Numbered from the stretch's first letter, positions 16,180-25,350 are shown. The stretch: DNA of 64,000 nt from Argonema galeatum A003/A1 (GCF_023333595.1 NZ_JAIQZM010000009.1:23553-87552), one strand, 5' to 3'. The notes: generated from the letters alone by a model not told the origin. Made by a program: numbers and translations.

Positions 16180-18150
16180 ATGTGGAAAAGGCTAAGGACT
16201 TTTGTTGGGGAACGGCGCGGCGTACTGATTACAGCTCCCAGCGTAGCGGGACTGTTAATTGCGTTGCGCTTCGCCGGATGGTTACAATTGCTGGAATTAG
16301 GGGCGCTGGATTGGTTTTTTCGCCTGCGTCCCCCAGAACCGATCGATCGCCGCATTGTTATTGTAGGAATTAGCGAGTCAGATATCCAAAAAGTCGGGCA
16401 ATGGCCTATCCCCGATGGTACTCTCGCCCAATTGATTGCTAAGATAAAACAGCAGAAACCTAGAGCGATCGGTTTGGATATTTATCGAGACCTACCAGTA
16501 CAACCAGGTCATGATAATTTGGTAAAAGTATTTAATACGACACCTAATTTAATAGGCATCCAAAAAGTAAGTGTGGATAGAGGTTTTGCAGTTAATCCAC
16601 CCCCTATATTGGGTAAACTCAATCAAGTTGGTGCTAACAATTTGGTGTTCGATCCTGATGGTAAAGTTCGTCGCGGCTTACTGTTTGTGGAAACTAAAGA
16701 TGGCAAAGTAATACCTAGCTTAGGGCTTATCTTGGCTTTTATTTACCTCAAAAATGAAGGGATTGAACCTGAAAATGCAGCGGTAAATCCTGAATATTTG
16801 CAATTAAATCGAGCAGTGTTTAATCGTTTGCGATCGCATGATGGCGGCTACGCAGGTACTTATGCCCAAGGCTACCAAATATTAAAGAATTATCGGAATC
16901 CGCAAGGCAGTTTCCGAATTGTATCGATGACAGATGTTTTGTCAAATCGAATTCCACCCGATTTAGTGCGCGATGGCGCATCCGCGCCGCTTCGCGATCG
17001 CATTGTCTTGATTGGCTCAACTGCTGTCAGTTTGCAAGATTTTTATTACACTCCTTATGATAGCGATTTAATCACGGCTCCCAAGCGCACTTCTGGAGTG
17101 GAAATTCACGCTAACTTAACCAGCCAAATTATCAGCGCCGCACTTGACGATCGACCTCTAATTAAAGTTTGGTCAGATCCGTTAGAATGGTTGTGGATTT
17201 TTGGTTGGTCGCTAATTGGAGTAACTTTGGGTTGGCTGGGGCGATATCTTCCTAGTAGAATACGATTTCTCTCCGCTTATTGGACAGCGATTAGCATCAT
17301 ATTTGCCGGAAGTATTGCGATCGGCGGAGCTTATTTGGCTTTCCTTTATGGTTGGTGGATTCCCGTGGTTCCCTCGGTTTTGGCTTTGGTAGCGGCTGAA
17401 GTTGTTATCTCCGCTTATATTGCCAATATCGATCGCGAAGAACGCAGAATTTTGATGAATTTGTTCGCGAGTAATGTCAGCCCAAAAATAGCAGAAGCCT
17501 TGTGGCGCGACCGTCATAAATTACTAGAAGAAGGACAGCTACACGGACAAGAAATGACAGCAACTGTCCTATTTACAGATTTAAAAGGTTTCAGCAGCAT
17601 TGCCGAGAATATGGACGCAAAAATACTGATGTCTTGGCTGAACGAGTACATGAAAGAAATGGCTCAAGTCGTTCTCGAACAAGATGGAGTAATTGACAAA
17701 TTTATTGGCGATGCGGTGATGGCGGTGTTTGGCGTTCCCATTCCTTCTACAAATGCGGAAGCGATCGCAAATGATGCTCAAAAAGCCGTGAGTTGCGCTT
17801 TAGCAATGGGCGCAGCTCTTAACTCACTCAATCAGCAGTGGAAAACTCAAGGGCGACCGACTGTAGCCATGAGAGTAGGAATTGCCACTGGCACATTAGT
17901 TGCTGGTAGCTTGGGTAGCGCTCAAAGACAAGATTACACTATAATTGGAGATACTGTCAATATCGCCTCTCGACTCGAAAGTTACGATAAGTCTATTGAT
18001 GGCGGTATTTGCCGGATTTTGATAAGCGAAGAAACTTACCGATACTGTCAAAACAAATTTACCGCAGAATTTATAGGCAGTGTTTTACTCAAGGGGCGCG
18101 AACAGCCGGTAAAAGTTTATCAAGTTCTGTTAAGAGAATCTGCTGAATAG
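16180..18150 (+). CDS. CHASE2 domain adenylate/guanylate cyclase
   Basis: 656 residues. A first membrane helix (~17-33), then an extracytoplasmic CHASE2 sensor (~38-325, with RIVIVGISESDIQKVGQWP, GLDIYRD and DRIVLIGSTA), three further hydrophobic segments (~330-415), and a class III cyclase domain (~460-640). Catalytic features: VLFTDLKGFSS with the first metal Asp, DKFIGDAVMAVFG with the second, and DYTIIGDTVNIASRLES near the transition-state residues. It should make cAMP (or cGMP) in the cytoplasm in response to an external signal; the Lys/Asp pair for purine choice is not assigned. It is separate from the glycan genes and lies 84 bp before the DUF928 gene, so it may share control with the secretion locus downstream. 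Confidence 0.93.
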   Translation: MWKRLRTFVGERRGVLITAPSVAGLLIALRFAGWLQLLELGALDWFFRLRPPEPIDRRIVIVGISESDIQKVGQWPIPDGTLAQLIAKIKQQKPRAIGLDIYRDLPVQPGHDNLVKVFNTTPNLIGIQKVSVDRGFAVNPPPILGKLNQVGANNLVFDPDGKVRRGLLFVETKDGKVIPSLGLILAFIYLKNEGIEPENAAVNPEYLQLNRAVFNRLRSHDGGYAGTYAQGYQILKNYRNPQGSFRIVSMTDVLSNRIPPDLVRDGASAPLRDRIVLIGSTAVSLQDFYYTPYDSDLITAPKRTSGVEIHANLTSQIISAALDDRPLIKVWSDPLEWLWIFGWSLIGVTLGWLGRYLPSRIRFLSAYWTAISIIFAGSIAIGGAYLAFLYGWWIPVVPSVLALVAAEVVISAYIANIDREERRILMNLFASNVSPKIAEALWRDRHKLLEEGQLHGQEMTATVLFTDLKGFSSIAENMDAKILMSWLNEYMKEMAQVVLEQDGVIDKFIGDAVMAVFGVPIPSTNAEAIANDAQKAVSCALAMGAALNSLNQQWKTQGRPTVAMRVGIATGTLVAGSLGSAQRQDYTIIGDTVNIASRLESYDKSIDGGICRILISEETYRYCQNKFTAEFIGSVLLKGREQPVKVYQVLLRESAE

Positions 18151-18234
18151 GTGGACGAAACAAATCTGAAATGCTATATTACACAAGAGCCAAGTACTAT
18201 CCTGCCTTCCTTAAAAAAATAAAGACGCTCGAAC

Positions 18235-19014
18235 ATGACTGGGCAAATCTCTCGCAAATATCTTGCAGTTTTTTCTTTAGCCGTAATTCTAGATTCAGTT
18301 ATCGTCAGTTTTTCACCAATTCAGGCACTAACATTTAGTCCGCCTGAAGCGATCGAAGTAGCGGAATACGTACCGCCAAAAGGATTAGGTGTACCCCCAA
18401 CAGGCGGGGGAGGAACTCGTGGAGGAAGTTGTTCCCAGGATAAAGAAAATACAGGCTTGCCTCTAACTGCTTTGATGCCAGCACTTGAGTCAAGCGGCGA
18501 TAACTGGGGATTGACGGTGGAAGCCAATCCGCAAATTTTTGTGTATGTACCGAATACTTCTGCACGAACGGTGGAGTTGGCGCTGAAAGATGAAGATGAA
18601 AAAGATGTTTACAGAACAAATTTACCGATTTCTGGTGAAGCTGAAATAGTCAGCTTGACCCTACCGAAAAACTCAGTAAATTTAGAAGTTGGTAAGAGTT
18701 ATCATTGGTATTTTTCGATTATTTGCAATTCCAAAAATCGGCGTCGGGATGTTTCTGTTGACGGGTGGACAAAGCGAGTCGAAATGGATTCAACTTTGGC
18801 ACAGATAGAGAAGGCGACACCGCGCGATAGAGCCAATTTGTACGCTAAAAATGGGATATGGCACGAAGCTCTAGCAAGTTTATCTCAACTGCAGCGCGAA
18901 AATCCTAACGATTCGGCACTAGCAGAAGATTGGAAAAAGTTATTGGAATCAGCAGGATTGAAAGAATTCGATCGATTTCCGGTAACGTTGATTAACGTGG
19001 AGCGATCGCCATAA
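18235..19014 (+). CDS. DUF928 secreted protein
   Basis: 259 residues. The N-terminus is a signal peptide (YLAVFSLAVILDSVIVSF core, cleavage around IQA-LT). The DUF928 hallmark follows: PPKGLGVPPTGGGGTRGG, CSQDKENTGLPLTALMP, then a beta-rich domain ending in YHWYFSIICNSKNRRRDVSVDGW. The last ~90 residues form a helical module (RANLYAKNGIWHEALASL). DUF928 genes in cyanobacteria commonly neighbour haemagglutinin-type exoproteins and CHAT proteins, as here. The molecular role is unknown; an envelope location is inferred. Confidence 0.93.
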   Translation: MTGQISRKYLAVFSLAVILDSVIVSFSPIQALTFSPPEAIEVAEYVPPKGLGVPPTGGGGTRGGSCSQDKENTGLPLTALMPALESSGDNWGLTVEANPQIFVYVPNTSARTVELALKDEDEKDVYRTNLPISGEAEIVSLTLPKNSVNLEVGKSYHWYFSIICNSKNRRRDVSVDGWTKRVEMDSTLAQIEKATPRDRANLYAKNGIWHEALASLSQLQRENPNDSALAEDWKKLLESAGLKEFDRFPVTLINVERSP

Positions 19015-19111
19015 ACTGCGCCTCGCACTCTTCAATATTAAAATTTTGTGAAACCTCATTGAATGTTTCGCCCGATCGAGATATAATCGCGGGGTCATTC
19101 GTGGTTTATCT

Positions 19112-21484
19112 ATGCAACAGCGATCGCTCAACGTGCAGTTATTTCTTCAAGGAGTGTTGCGTCCTAAAGTCAGCGTCAAGTTTTGGGTGGCAAGTAGTTT
19201 AGCGCTGTTTTATCTGGGATGGGGTGGAGAGGCGCGATCGCAAATAGCCCCCGACAGCACTTTATCCACCAACGTCACAACCCCAGATAATCTTAACTTT
19301 ACGATAAATGAGGGGAATCGAGCCGGGAATAACCTTTTCCATAGCTTTCGCGAGTTTTCCATCCCTACTGGCGGTGAGGCTTTTTTCAATAACGCTGTAG
19401 ATATTCAAAATATTTTCAGTCGCGTGACGGGTAGTTCGATATCTAATATAGATGGATTGATTCGAGCAAACGGCACCGCTAACTTATTTTTAATTAATCC
19501 GAATGGGATTATTTTTGGCTCTAATGCAAAGTTGAATATTGGCGGCTCGTTTTTAGGGAGTACGGCGAATAGCATCAGGTTTGCCGATGGAGTAGAATTT
19601 AGTGTCACCAATCCTCAAGCTGCGCCCCTGCTGAGTATTAATATACCAATTGGTTTGCAGTATGGAGCGAATACCGGAGAAATTCGCGTGCGGGGGAACG
19701 GTCAGGAATTTGGTTTGGATGGTGTAGAAAAAAGTTTCGATCGTTCTTTGAATCCCCTAGAAGTTCTAAGAGGAAAAACGTTAACACTCGTAGGCGGCAA
19801 TATCATCATTGATGGTGGGATAATACAAGCACCAGGCGGTCGCGTAGAGTTAGGGGGAATAGCAGGAGAAGGAACAGTAGGACTCAATGCCGATGGTAGC
19901 CTGAGTTTCCCTGAAGGCGTGGCGCGTGCAGATGTATCGCTGATTAACAAAGCGGGAATTAATGTACTTGGGAATGGTGGGGCTAGCATTGCCATTACCG
20001 GAAGGAATATAAATATTTCGGGAGACAGTCTCCTGAGTGCTGGGATAGCAACGGGACAGGATACACTTGAGTCGATGGCGGGAGATATCGCGCTTAGTGC
20101 CACGGAAGCCATAACAACCGCATCGAGCCTAATTGAAAATAACGTCAAGCCTAATGCAGTTGGAAATAGCGGCAACATCAGCATTACCGCTAAGTCCCTA
20201 AGCGTTACTAATGGCGCTCAACTGAATGCCAGTACATTGGGGCAAGGGAAAGCGGGTAGCGTCACGATTATCGCTAGCGATACGGTTTCTTTTGATGGTG
20301 CACGGAAAAATGGATTCCCTATCCCCAGTGCAGCCGGAAGCGTGGTGACACCGAATGCCGTGGGGGATGCGGGAGGCGTCAGCATTACCGCCAAGTCCTT
20401 GAGCGTTACTAATGGCGCTCAACTGAATGCCAGCACGTTGGGGCGAGGGAAAGGGGGTAGCGTCACGATTATCGCTAGCGATACGGTCTCTTTTGATGGT
20501 ATGGGGAAGGCAGGATTTCCCAGCGCCGCCGGTAGCCAGGTGGGAAAAAGTGCAGTGGGAAATGGAGGTGGGCTCAGCATCACCACTAAGTCGCTTAGCG
20601 TTACCAATGGCGCTTTACTGAGTACCAGCAGTGGAGGAAATGGCGCTGCAGGTGACATAGTAGTTGATGCTGACTCCATCAGTCTGGACAATCGATCGAC
20701 AATTAGCTCTAATACTGTAGGGGGTGAAGGCAATATCAATTTGCGTTCTAGCTCTTTAATCTTACGTCAAAACAGCAACATATCCACCAACGCTACCGGA
20801 AGCAAAGATATCGGCGGTGGCAATATCAACCTCAACACGGACATATTAGCCGCCCTGGAAAACAGCGACATCACCGCTAACGCCCAAGAAGGTAGAGGGG
20901 GTGAAATTACGATTAACGCTCAAGCTGTTTTTGGTGCTGCACCACGCACAAGGCAAGAACTACAGCTTCTCCTCAACACCGCAGACGGCAATGCTGTAGA
21001 TCCCAGCTTATTGGAAAGTAGCGACATTACCGCCATTTCTCAACAGGGTGGGCCGCAATTGGAAGGTACTGTAGCAGTCAACACCCCCGATGTTGACCCC
21101 AGTTCGGGATTAATTATTTTACCAGACAATCTCGTTGATGCTACCAGGTTAGTTGCTTCTAGCTGTCGCACTGGCGCTATTCAAAGTCAATTCATTGTAA
21201 CTGGTAGAGGAGGTTTGCCGCCCAATCCAAATGAGGCTATTAATGATGAAGCTACTTGGATAGATTTAAGACCGAGATTATTAGAGGGAGAGGGAGAAGG
21301 GAGAGGGAGAGGGAGAGGGCGGAGAGAGAGGAAGATTACCCAATTACCTCTAGCCAATTCCCAAATTGTGGAAGCGCAAGGATGGACTCGCAGCGCAAAT
21401 GGCGAAGTGATATTAATTGCACAAGTGCCAATAGCAATACCTCAAAGTTCTGGATTAGCTCAACAACAATGCCATGCGCCTTAA
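19112..21484 (+). CDS. Two-partner secretion exoprotein (filamentous haemagglutinin N-terminal domain)
   Basis: 790 residues. A long signal region ends near GGEARSQ, followed by the TPS domain (~45-160: NLFHSFREFSIPTGGEAFF, SRVTGSSISNIDG, and the motifs LFLINPNGIIFG and GGSFLGSTANSI). A beta-helical passenger follows, with three internal repeats around ITAKSLSVTNGAQLNASTLG. A Cys-containing motif (VASSCRTG) near residue 688 is typical of the cyanobacterial family. It should cross the outer membrane through a TpsB/Omp85-type transporter, not seen here. Unusual: a GA-rich run encodes EGEGEGRGRGRGRRER near residue 730. The 3' end overlaps the CHAT gene by 11 bp. Confidence 0.93.
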   Translation: MQQRSLNVQLFLQGVLRPKVSVKFWVASSLALFYLGWGGEARSQIAPDSTLSTNVTTPDNLNFTINEGNRAGNNLFHSFREFSIPTGGEAFFNNAVDIQNIFSRVTGSSISNIDGLIRANGTANLFLINPNGIIFGSNAKLNIGGSFLGSTANSIRFADGVEFSVTNPQAAPLLSINIPIGLQYGANTGEIRVRGNGQEFGLDGVEKSFDRSLNPLEVLRGKTLTLVGGNIIIDGGIIQAPGGRVELGGIAGEGTVGLNADGSLSFPEGVARADVSLINKAGINVLGNGGASIAITGRNINISGDSLLSAGIATGQDTLESMAGDIALSATEAITTASSLIENNVKPNAVGNSGNISITAKSLSVTNGAQLNASTLGQGKAGSVTIIASDTVSFDGARKNGFPIPSAAGSVVTPNAVGDAGGVSITAKSLSVTNGAQLNASTLGRGKGGSVTIIASDTVSFDGMGKAGFPSAAGSQVGKSAVGNGGGLSITTKSLSVTNGALLSTSSGGNGAAGDIVVDADSISLDNRSTISSNTVGGEGNINLRSSSLILRQNSNISTNATGSKDIGGGNINLNTDILAALENSDITANAQEGRGGEITINAQAVFGAAPRTRQELQLLLNTADGNAVDPSLLESSDITAISQQGGPQLEGTVAVNTPDVDPSSGLIILPDNLVDATRLVASSCRTGAIQSQFIVTGRGGLPPNPNEAINDEATWIDLRPRLLEGEGEGRGRGRGRRERKITQLPLANSQIVEAQGWTRSANGEVILIAQVPIAIPQSSGLAQQQCHAP
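20160..20640 (+). repeat. Three internal ~200-bp repeats in the exoprotein passenger
   Basis: The block encoding AKSLSVTNGA begins at 20192, 20393 and 20588: spacings 201 and 195 bp (67 and 65 codons). The first two are nearly identical at DNA level, including GTCACGATTATCGCTAGCG downstream, suggesting recent duplication or homogenisation; the third is more diverged. Confidence 0.88.
21283..21336 (+). repeat. GAGGGA-type simple repeat within the exoprotein gene
   Basis: AGAGGGAG units run for about 54 bp, encoding alternating Glu/Gly then Arg/Gly. The run is long enough for slipped-strand length change, which would frameshift the last ~50 codons and alter coupling to the CHAT gene. Confidence 0.85.
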
Positions 21485-24215
21485 ACTGACATCTGTCGCT
21501 AACCAAATCACCCGTAGGGAAATGAAAATAAAGTCGCTTGCTCGTTTATTTCTATCCTGTAATCTACAGCTAGCTATAAAATGGCTAAACAGAATTACAC
21601 TTGCACTGTTAGCGGCTTTTTTCAGTGCCAGTGTTTCACTAGCAATGGGTAATGGGGAATCGGTCATCGGTAATGGGAACAAACAATTACCAATTACCAA
21701 TTACCAATCCCCAATCCCCAATCCCCAACAATTACTCCAACAAGGTAGGAAATTTTTCCAAGCTGAACAATTTTCCCAAGCCGCAGAAGTTTGGCAAAAA
21801 GCTGCTTCTGCGTTCAAAGGTGCTGGAGATAAACTTAATGAAGCTTTGGCTCTGAGCTATTTGTCTTTAGCTTATCAACAACTTGGCAAATGGCAAGAAG
21901 CAACTGATGCGATCGCTTCCGGTTTATCTCTCCTAAAAAACAGCGGCTCTTCAAGAGATAGCTTATCAATTTTAGCACAAACTTTAAATACAAAAGGTCA
22001 TCTGCAATTAGCTTTGGGACAATCCGAAGACGCTTTAACAACTTGGACGCAAGCGGCTGCCAAATACTCTCAAATTGGCGACACAGAAGGCGCGATCGGC
22101 AGTCAAATCAACTCTGCCCAAGCGATGCAAGCTTTGGGACTTTATCGCCGCGCTAATAAAAGTTTAGAAGAAATAGAAATATCTCTGCAAAATCAACCAA
22201 AATCTTTAATTAAAGCAACAGGATTGCGGAGTCTCGGTAATGCTTTGAGAGCGATCGGCGATTTGGAGAAATCACGCAAGTTATTGCAACAGAGTTTAAG
22301 TATAGCCCAAGAGTTAGGCTCGACACCAGCCATCAGTGCTGCTTATTTCAGTTTAGGAAATACTGCCCGCTCTCTAGCAAAAAGAGCAGAAGAATTAGCA
22401 GATAAATCAACAGCGAAAACTGAAATAGAAGCTGCCCTCAAAGCTTATCTAGAAGCTACTAAAATCTCGTTACCAATTAGGCGAGTGGAAGCACAACTGA
22501 ATCAGCTTAGCTTGCTAGTAGATACACAACAATTTGCAGAAGCGGAAGCGTTGCGGAAGGCGATCGATCTTAATGAATTACCCGCCAGTCGCAGAGCAGT
22601 TTATGCGAGAATTAACTTAGCTCATAGTTTAACGAGACTGGAGACTGGGAATGGGGGACGCAAAGAGGATTTACCGAGTGTCGATCGGGATTCTGCACAA
22701 TTATTAGCTACAGCAATTCAAGAAGCAAGAAACTTAAAAGATCTTCGGGCTGAATCTTACGCTCTTGGCAATTTGGGAGAATTATACGAATTGACAGGAC
22801 AATCAAAAGATAGCCTAGCTATAACACAGCAAGCCCTGGTTTTAGCTCAAGCAATTAATGCTTCGGATATTGCTTATCGATGGCAATGGCAATTAGGAAG
22901 ATTGCTGAAAGAGCAGGGGGATAAAAAGCAAGCGATATCCGCTTATAAGGTAGCAGTTGAAACTCTCAAATCTCTGCGTAGCGACTTAGTTGCCATCAAT
23001 CCCGACAATCCAGATGTCCAGTTTTCGTTTCGGGATAGTGTAGAACCAGTCTATCGCGAATTTGTCGATTTATTAGTTACCACAGAAGCAGAACCGAGTC
23101 AAGAAAATTTACGGCAAGCGCGGTATGCGATCGAATCACTCCAACTAGCCGAATTAGATAACTTCTTCCAAGAAGCTTGCTTGAATGCCAAACCCGTACA
23201 AATCGACAAAATTGACACCACCGCCGCAGTAATCTATCCTATCATTTTGAAAGATAAACTAGCAGTCATCTTAGCATTACCCCAATCTGGGCTGCGCTAC
23301 TACGCCACAGTTAAACCCCAGAGCGAAATTGAAACCCTGCTCGATGAATTGCAACAAGATATCGGACGACTCGCCGCCAACAATCAACAAGTATTGCGCC
23401 TTTCCCAACAAGTATACGACTGGATTATTGGACCCGCCGAAGCAGCATTAGAAAAAGAAAAAGTGCAAACTTTAGTATTTGTACTGGATGGTTTATTGCG
23501 GAATATTCCGATGGCTGCTCTGCACGACGGACAGCAGTATTTAATCGAAAAATATAGCATAGCCCTAACTCCAGGACTACAGTTACTCGCGCCTCAACCG
23601 CTAAGACAAGGACAGCTTAGGGTACTGACAGCGGGATTATCGGAAGCGCGTCAAGGTTTTTCCTCTCTCCCTAACGTAAAGCCGGAATTACAAGAAATCC
23701 AGAAGCAGGTAAACAGTCAGATACTTTTAGATGGGGAATTTACGGTCACTAACCTGCAACGGGCTATTAATTCAACTCCTTTCCCCATAGTGCATATCGC
23801 CTCCCACGGACAATTTAGTTCCCAAGCAGAGAAAACGTTTATTCTTACCTGGAATGATAAGATTAATGTGAAAGAGTTAGATAATTTATTGCGTAGGAGA
23901 GAACAAAAGGAATCGCATCCTATTGAATTACTTGTTTTTAGTGCTTGCGAAACAGCAGAAGGAGACAGTCGAGCTGCTTTGGGATTAGCTGGAGTAGCGG
24001 TGAGAGCGGGCGCACGCAGCACTGTAGCAACTTTGTGGAAAGTCAGCGATCGCTCGACAGCCGTTTTGATGACTGAATTATATCGCGAATTAACCAAACA
24101 GGGAGTTAGCAAAGCAGAGGCGCTTAGAAGCGCTCAGTTAACTCTTTTGAAGGAGAATCGTTACAAATTTCCCTATTTTTGGGCTCCCTACGTTTTGGTG
24201 GGAAATTGGCGCTGA
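21474..24215 (+). CDS. TPR-CHAT domain protein of the secretion locus
   Basis: 913 residues. The frame starts inside the exoprotein gene; an ATG at 21522 (MKIKSLARLF) is an alternative start. A hydrophobic segment (ITLALLAAFFSASVSLA, ~42-58) is a signal peptide or anchor, so the protein is likely exported. TPR repeats cover ~70-500 (LSYLSLAYQQLGKWQEA, ALGNLGELYELTGQSKDSL). The CHAT domain spans ~600-913, with catalytic His in IASHGQF (codon 23805-23807) and Cys in FSACETAEGD (codon 23946-23948), closing with the usual FWAPYVLVGNW. Exported CHAT proteins paired with TPS exoproteins and DUF928 recur in cyanobacteria; a role in processing or surface regulation is plausible but unproven. A repeat-derived stretch of ~28 residues follows the signal segment. 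Confidence 0.92.
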   Translation: MRLKLTSVANQITRREMKIKSLARLFLSCNLQLAIKWLNRITLALLAAFFSASVSLAMGNGESVIGNGNKQLPITNYQSPIPNPQQLLQQGRKFFQAEQFSQAAEVWQKAASAFKGAGDKLNEALALSYLSLAYQQLGKWQEATDAIASGLSLLKNSGSSRDSLSILAQTLNTKGHLQLALGQSEDALTTWTQAAAKYSQIGDTEGAIGSQINSAQAMQALGLYRRANKSLEEIEISLQNQPKSLIKATGLRSLGNALRAIGDLEKSRKLLQQSLSIAQELGSTPAISAAYFSLGNTARSLAKRAEELADKSTAKTEIEAALKAYLEATKISLPIRRVEAQLNQLSLLVDTQQFAEAEALRKAIDLNELPASRRAVYARINLAHSLTRLETGNGGRKEDLPSVDRDSAQLLATAIQEARNLKDLRAESYALGNLGELYELTGQSKDSLAITQQALVLAQAINASDIAYRWQWQLGRLLKEQGDKKQAISAYKVAVETLKSLRSDLVAINPDNPDVQFSFRDSVEPVYREFVDLLVTTEAEPSQENLRQARYAIESLQLAELDNFFQEACLNAKPVQIDKIDTTAAVIYPIILKDKLAVILALPQSGLRYYATVKPQSEIETLLDELQQDIGRLAANNQQVLRLSQQVYDWIIGPAEAALEKEKVQTLVFVLDGLLRNIPMAALHDGQQYLIEKYSIALTPGLQLLAPQPLRQGQLRVLTAGLSEARQGFSSLPNVKPELQEIQKQVNSQILLDGEFTVTNLQRAINSTPFPIVHIASHGQFSSQAEKTFILTWNDKINVKELDNLLRRREQKESHPIELLVFSACETAEGDSRAALGLAGVAVRAGARSTVATLWKVSDRSTAVLMTELYRELTKQGVSKAEALRSAQLTLLKENRYKFPYFWAPYVLVGNWR
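21645..21732 (+). repeat. In-frame AATGGG/CAATTACCAATT/CCCCAATC repeat after the CHAT signal segment
   Basis: Short units (TAATGGGGAAT, ACAATTACCAATTACCAATT, CCCCAATCCCCAATCCCC) encode a low-complexity linker (GNGESVIGNGNKQLP and following). The same units occur between genes (for example before pyrF, 35272-35320). All reading frames are nearly open through it. Confidence 0.8.
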
Positions 24216-24219
24216 TTTA

Positions 24220-24242
24220 AAATTTCAGATTTCAGATTTCAG
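24220..24242. repeat. TTTCAGA heptamer run
   Basis: ATTTCAGATTTCAGATTTCAG, a heptamer short tandem repeat directly after the CHAT gene. A diverged inverted counterpart (CATCTGAAATTTTC) lies at 24281-24294. Confidence 0.7.
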
Positions 24243-24292
24243 AGGGCAGATTGAAAGTAATATTTTAATTCTCAATTTGCCATCTGAAATTT

Positions 24293-24406
24293 TCAATTTG
24301 CAATTAGTTTGATTTCCAGTCCAGGACGATTCAACGTGGAAAGATCGAAATACTCCAAAACATCTTCCCCATCATCAAACTTCCGCTCTAGTTCTTCAGC
24401 TTTCAT
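24293..24406 (-). pseudogene. Truncated BrnA-like antitoxin (N-terminal 30 residues only)
   Basis: A 37-codon frame begins MKAEELERKFDDGEDVLEYF and continues DLSTLNRPGLE, the N-terminus of cyanobacterial BrnA/CopG-like antitoxins, which are normally about 75-85 residues. Homology ends at IKL and the frame stops in repeat sequence, so the ribbon-helix-helix DNA-binding part is missing. The ATG overlaps the stop of the hydrolase gene upstream (ATGA). No BrnT toxin is adjacent. Probably a non-functional relic, though the peptide could still be translated by coupling. Confidence 0.72.
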
Positions 24407-25305
24407 AAATGGCAATTAGCTAACACCCATTCAGCGATCGATCTATTCACTTGTTCCGGTACTTCGTCATGAGGACAATGCCCAGCTTGCAGATAATGTT
24501 CTGTCAGTTGCGGATAATATTGTCGAAACTTTGCTCCCCGTTCTTTAGCGTTCATCCAGGGATCTGCTTCTCCCCAAATTAGTAACAGCGGACGAGGTAA
24601 TTCTTTCAAGAGAACGTCAACTTTTTCGCCTTGGGGTGTACTAAATACAGAGGCAAAAACTTGTGGGGCATCTGGATCGCAAGAAGGACGATAAATATCT
24701 TCTACTAATTGATCCGTAACAGCACTTTTGTCGAGATAAACTTTTTCTAATGTTTTACGGATGACCGATCGTTGACGCACATATTGAAATAACAGATAAT
24801 TAGCCCAAGGTTGCCGGAGAATTCCAAGTATTATCTCACCCCAAATCTTTCTGACAGGATCGGGTTGCGGTTGAGGTTCAATTTCGGTAAAAGGGCCAGC
24901 ACTGTTAATTAAAATCAATCCTGCCGCAGACTGGGGACGCTGTGCTGCTACACACAAACCTGCATAGCCTCCCAAGGAGTTTCCCGCCAAAACTGCTGGT
25001 TTATCGATAACTTGGGTGATAAAATCATTCAGTTGGTCGCGCCACAAATCGCCGCTATATTGCCAGTTTGGTTTAGCCGATCGGCCAAATCCCAGCAGAT
25101 CGATCGCCCAAACTTCAAAATCCTGACTCAATTCAGCGATATTTTTGCGCCAGTGGTCTGTAGAAGCACCAAATCCATGAATCAATAGCAGTGGCGGACG
25201 TTGCGGGTGTCCCTGTCCGGCACGCACATAGTAAATTGATTGTTCCCGCCACTGCCAGTAGGAACCTGGAATAGAAGTTGTTGAGGAGATGAGGATTCCC
25301 GACAT
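24403..25305 (-). CDS. Alpha/beta fold hydrolase
   Basis: 300 residues. LLLIHGFGASTDHWR (oxyanion-hole HG), WAIDLLGFGRS, the nucleophile elbow AGNSLGGYAG with catalytic Ser near residue 110, an acidic residue in LLIWGEADPW and His in QAGHCPHDEVPEQ make a complete Ser-Asp-His triad. A lid region lies at ~140-225. Such enzymes (haloalkane-dehalogenase/epoxide-hydrolase-like; PheA/TfdB-type in cyanobacterial annotation) are soluble and the substrate cannot be read from sequence. It is 44 bp downstream of the phosphoribosyltransferase in the same direction. Confidence 0.9.
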   Translation of the reverse strand: MSGILISSTTSIPGSYWQWREQSIYYVRAGQGHPQRPPLLLIHGFGASTDHWRKNIAELSQDFEVWAIDLLGFGRSAKPNWQYSGDLWRDQLNDFITQVIDKPAVLAGNSLGGYAGLCVAAQRPQSAAGLILINSAGPFTEIEPQPQPDPVRKIWGEIILGILRQPWANYLLFQYVRQRSVIRKTLEKVYLDKSAVTDQLVEDIYRPSCDPDAPQVFASVFSTPQGEKVDVLLKELPRPLLLIWGEADPWMNAKERGAKFRQYYPQLTEHYLQAGHCPHDEVPEQVNRSIAEWVLANCHL

Positions 25306-25315
25306 TTTTTCTCTT

Positions 25316-25350
25316 GACTTTTGAATGAGTGACTTTTGAATGAGTGACTT
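25316..25350. repeat. GACTTTTGAATGAGT 15-bp tandem repeat
   Basis: Two full units plus a partial third. The same sequence (GACTTTTGAATGAGTGACTT) recurs at 36818-36837 upstream of the PBP gene. It abuts the stop codon of the phosphoribosyltransferase. Confidence 0.75.
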
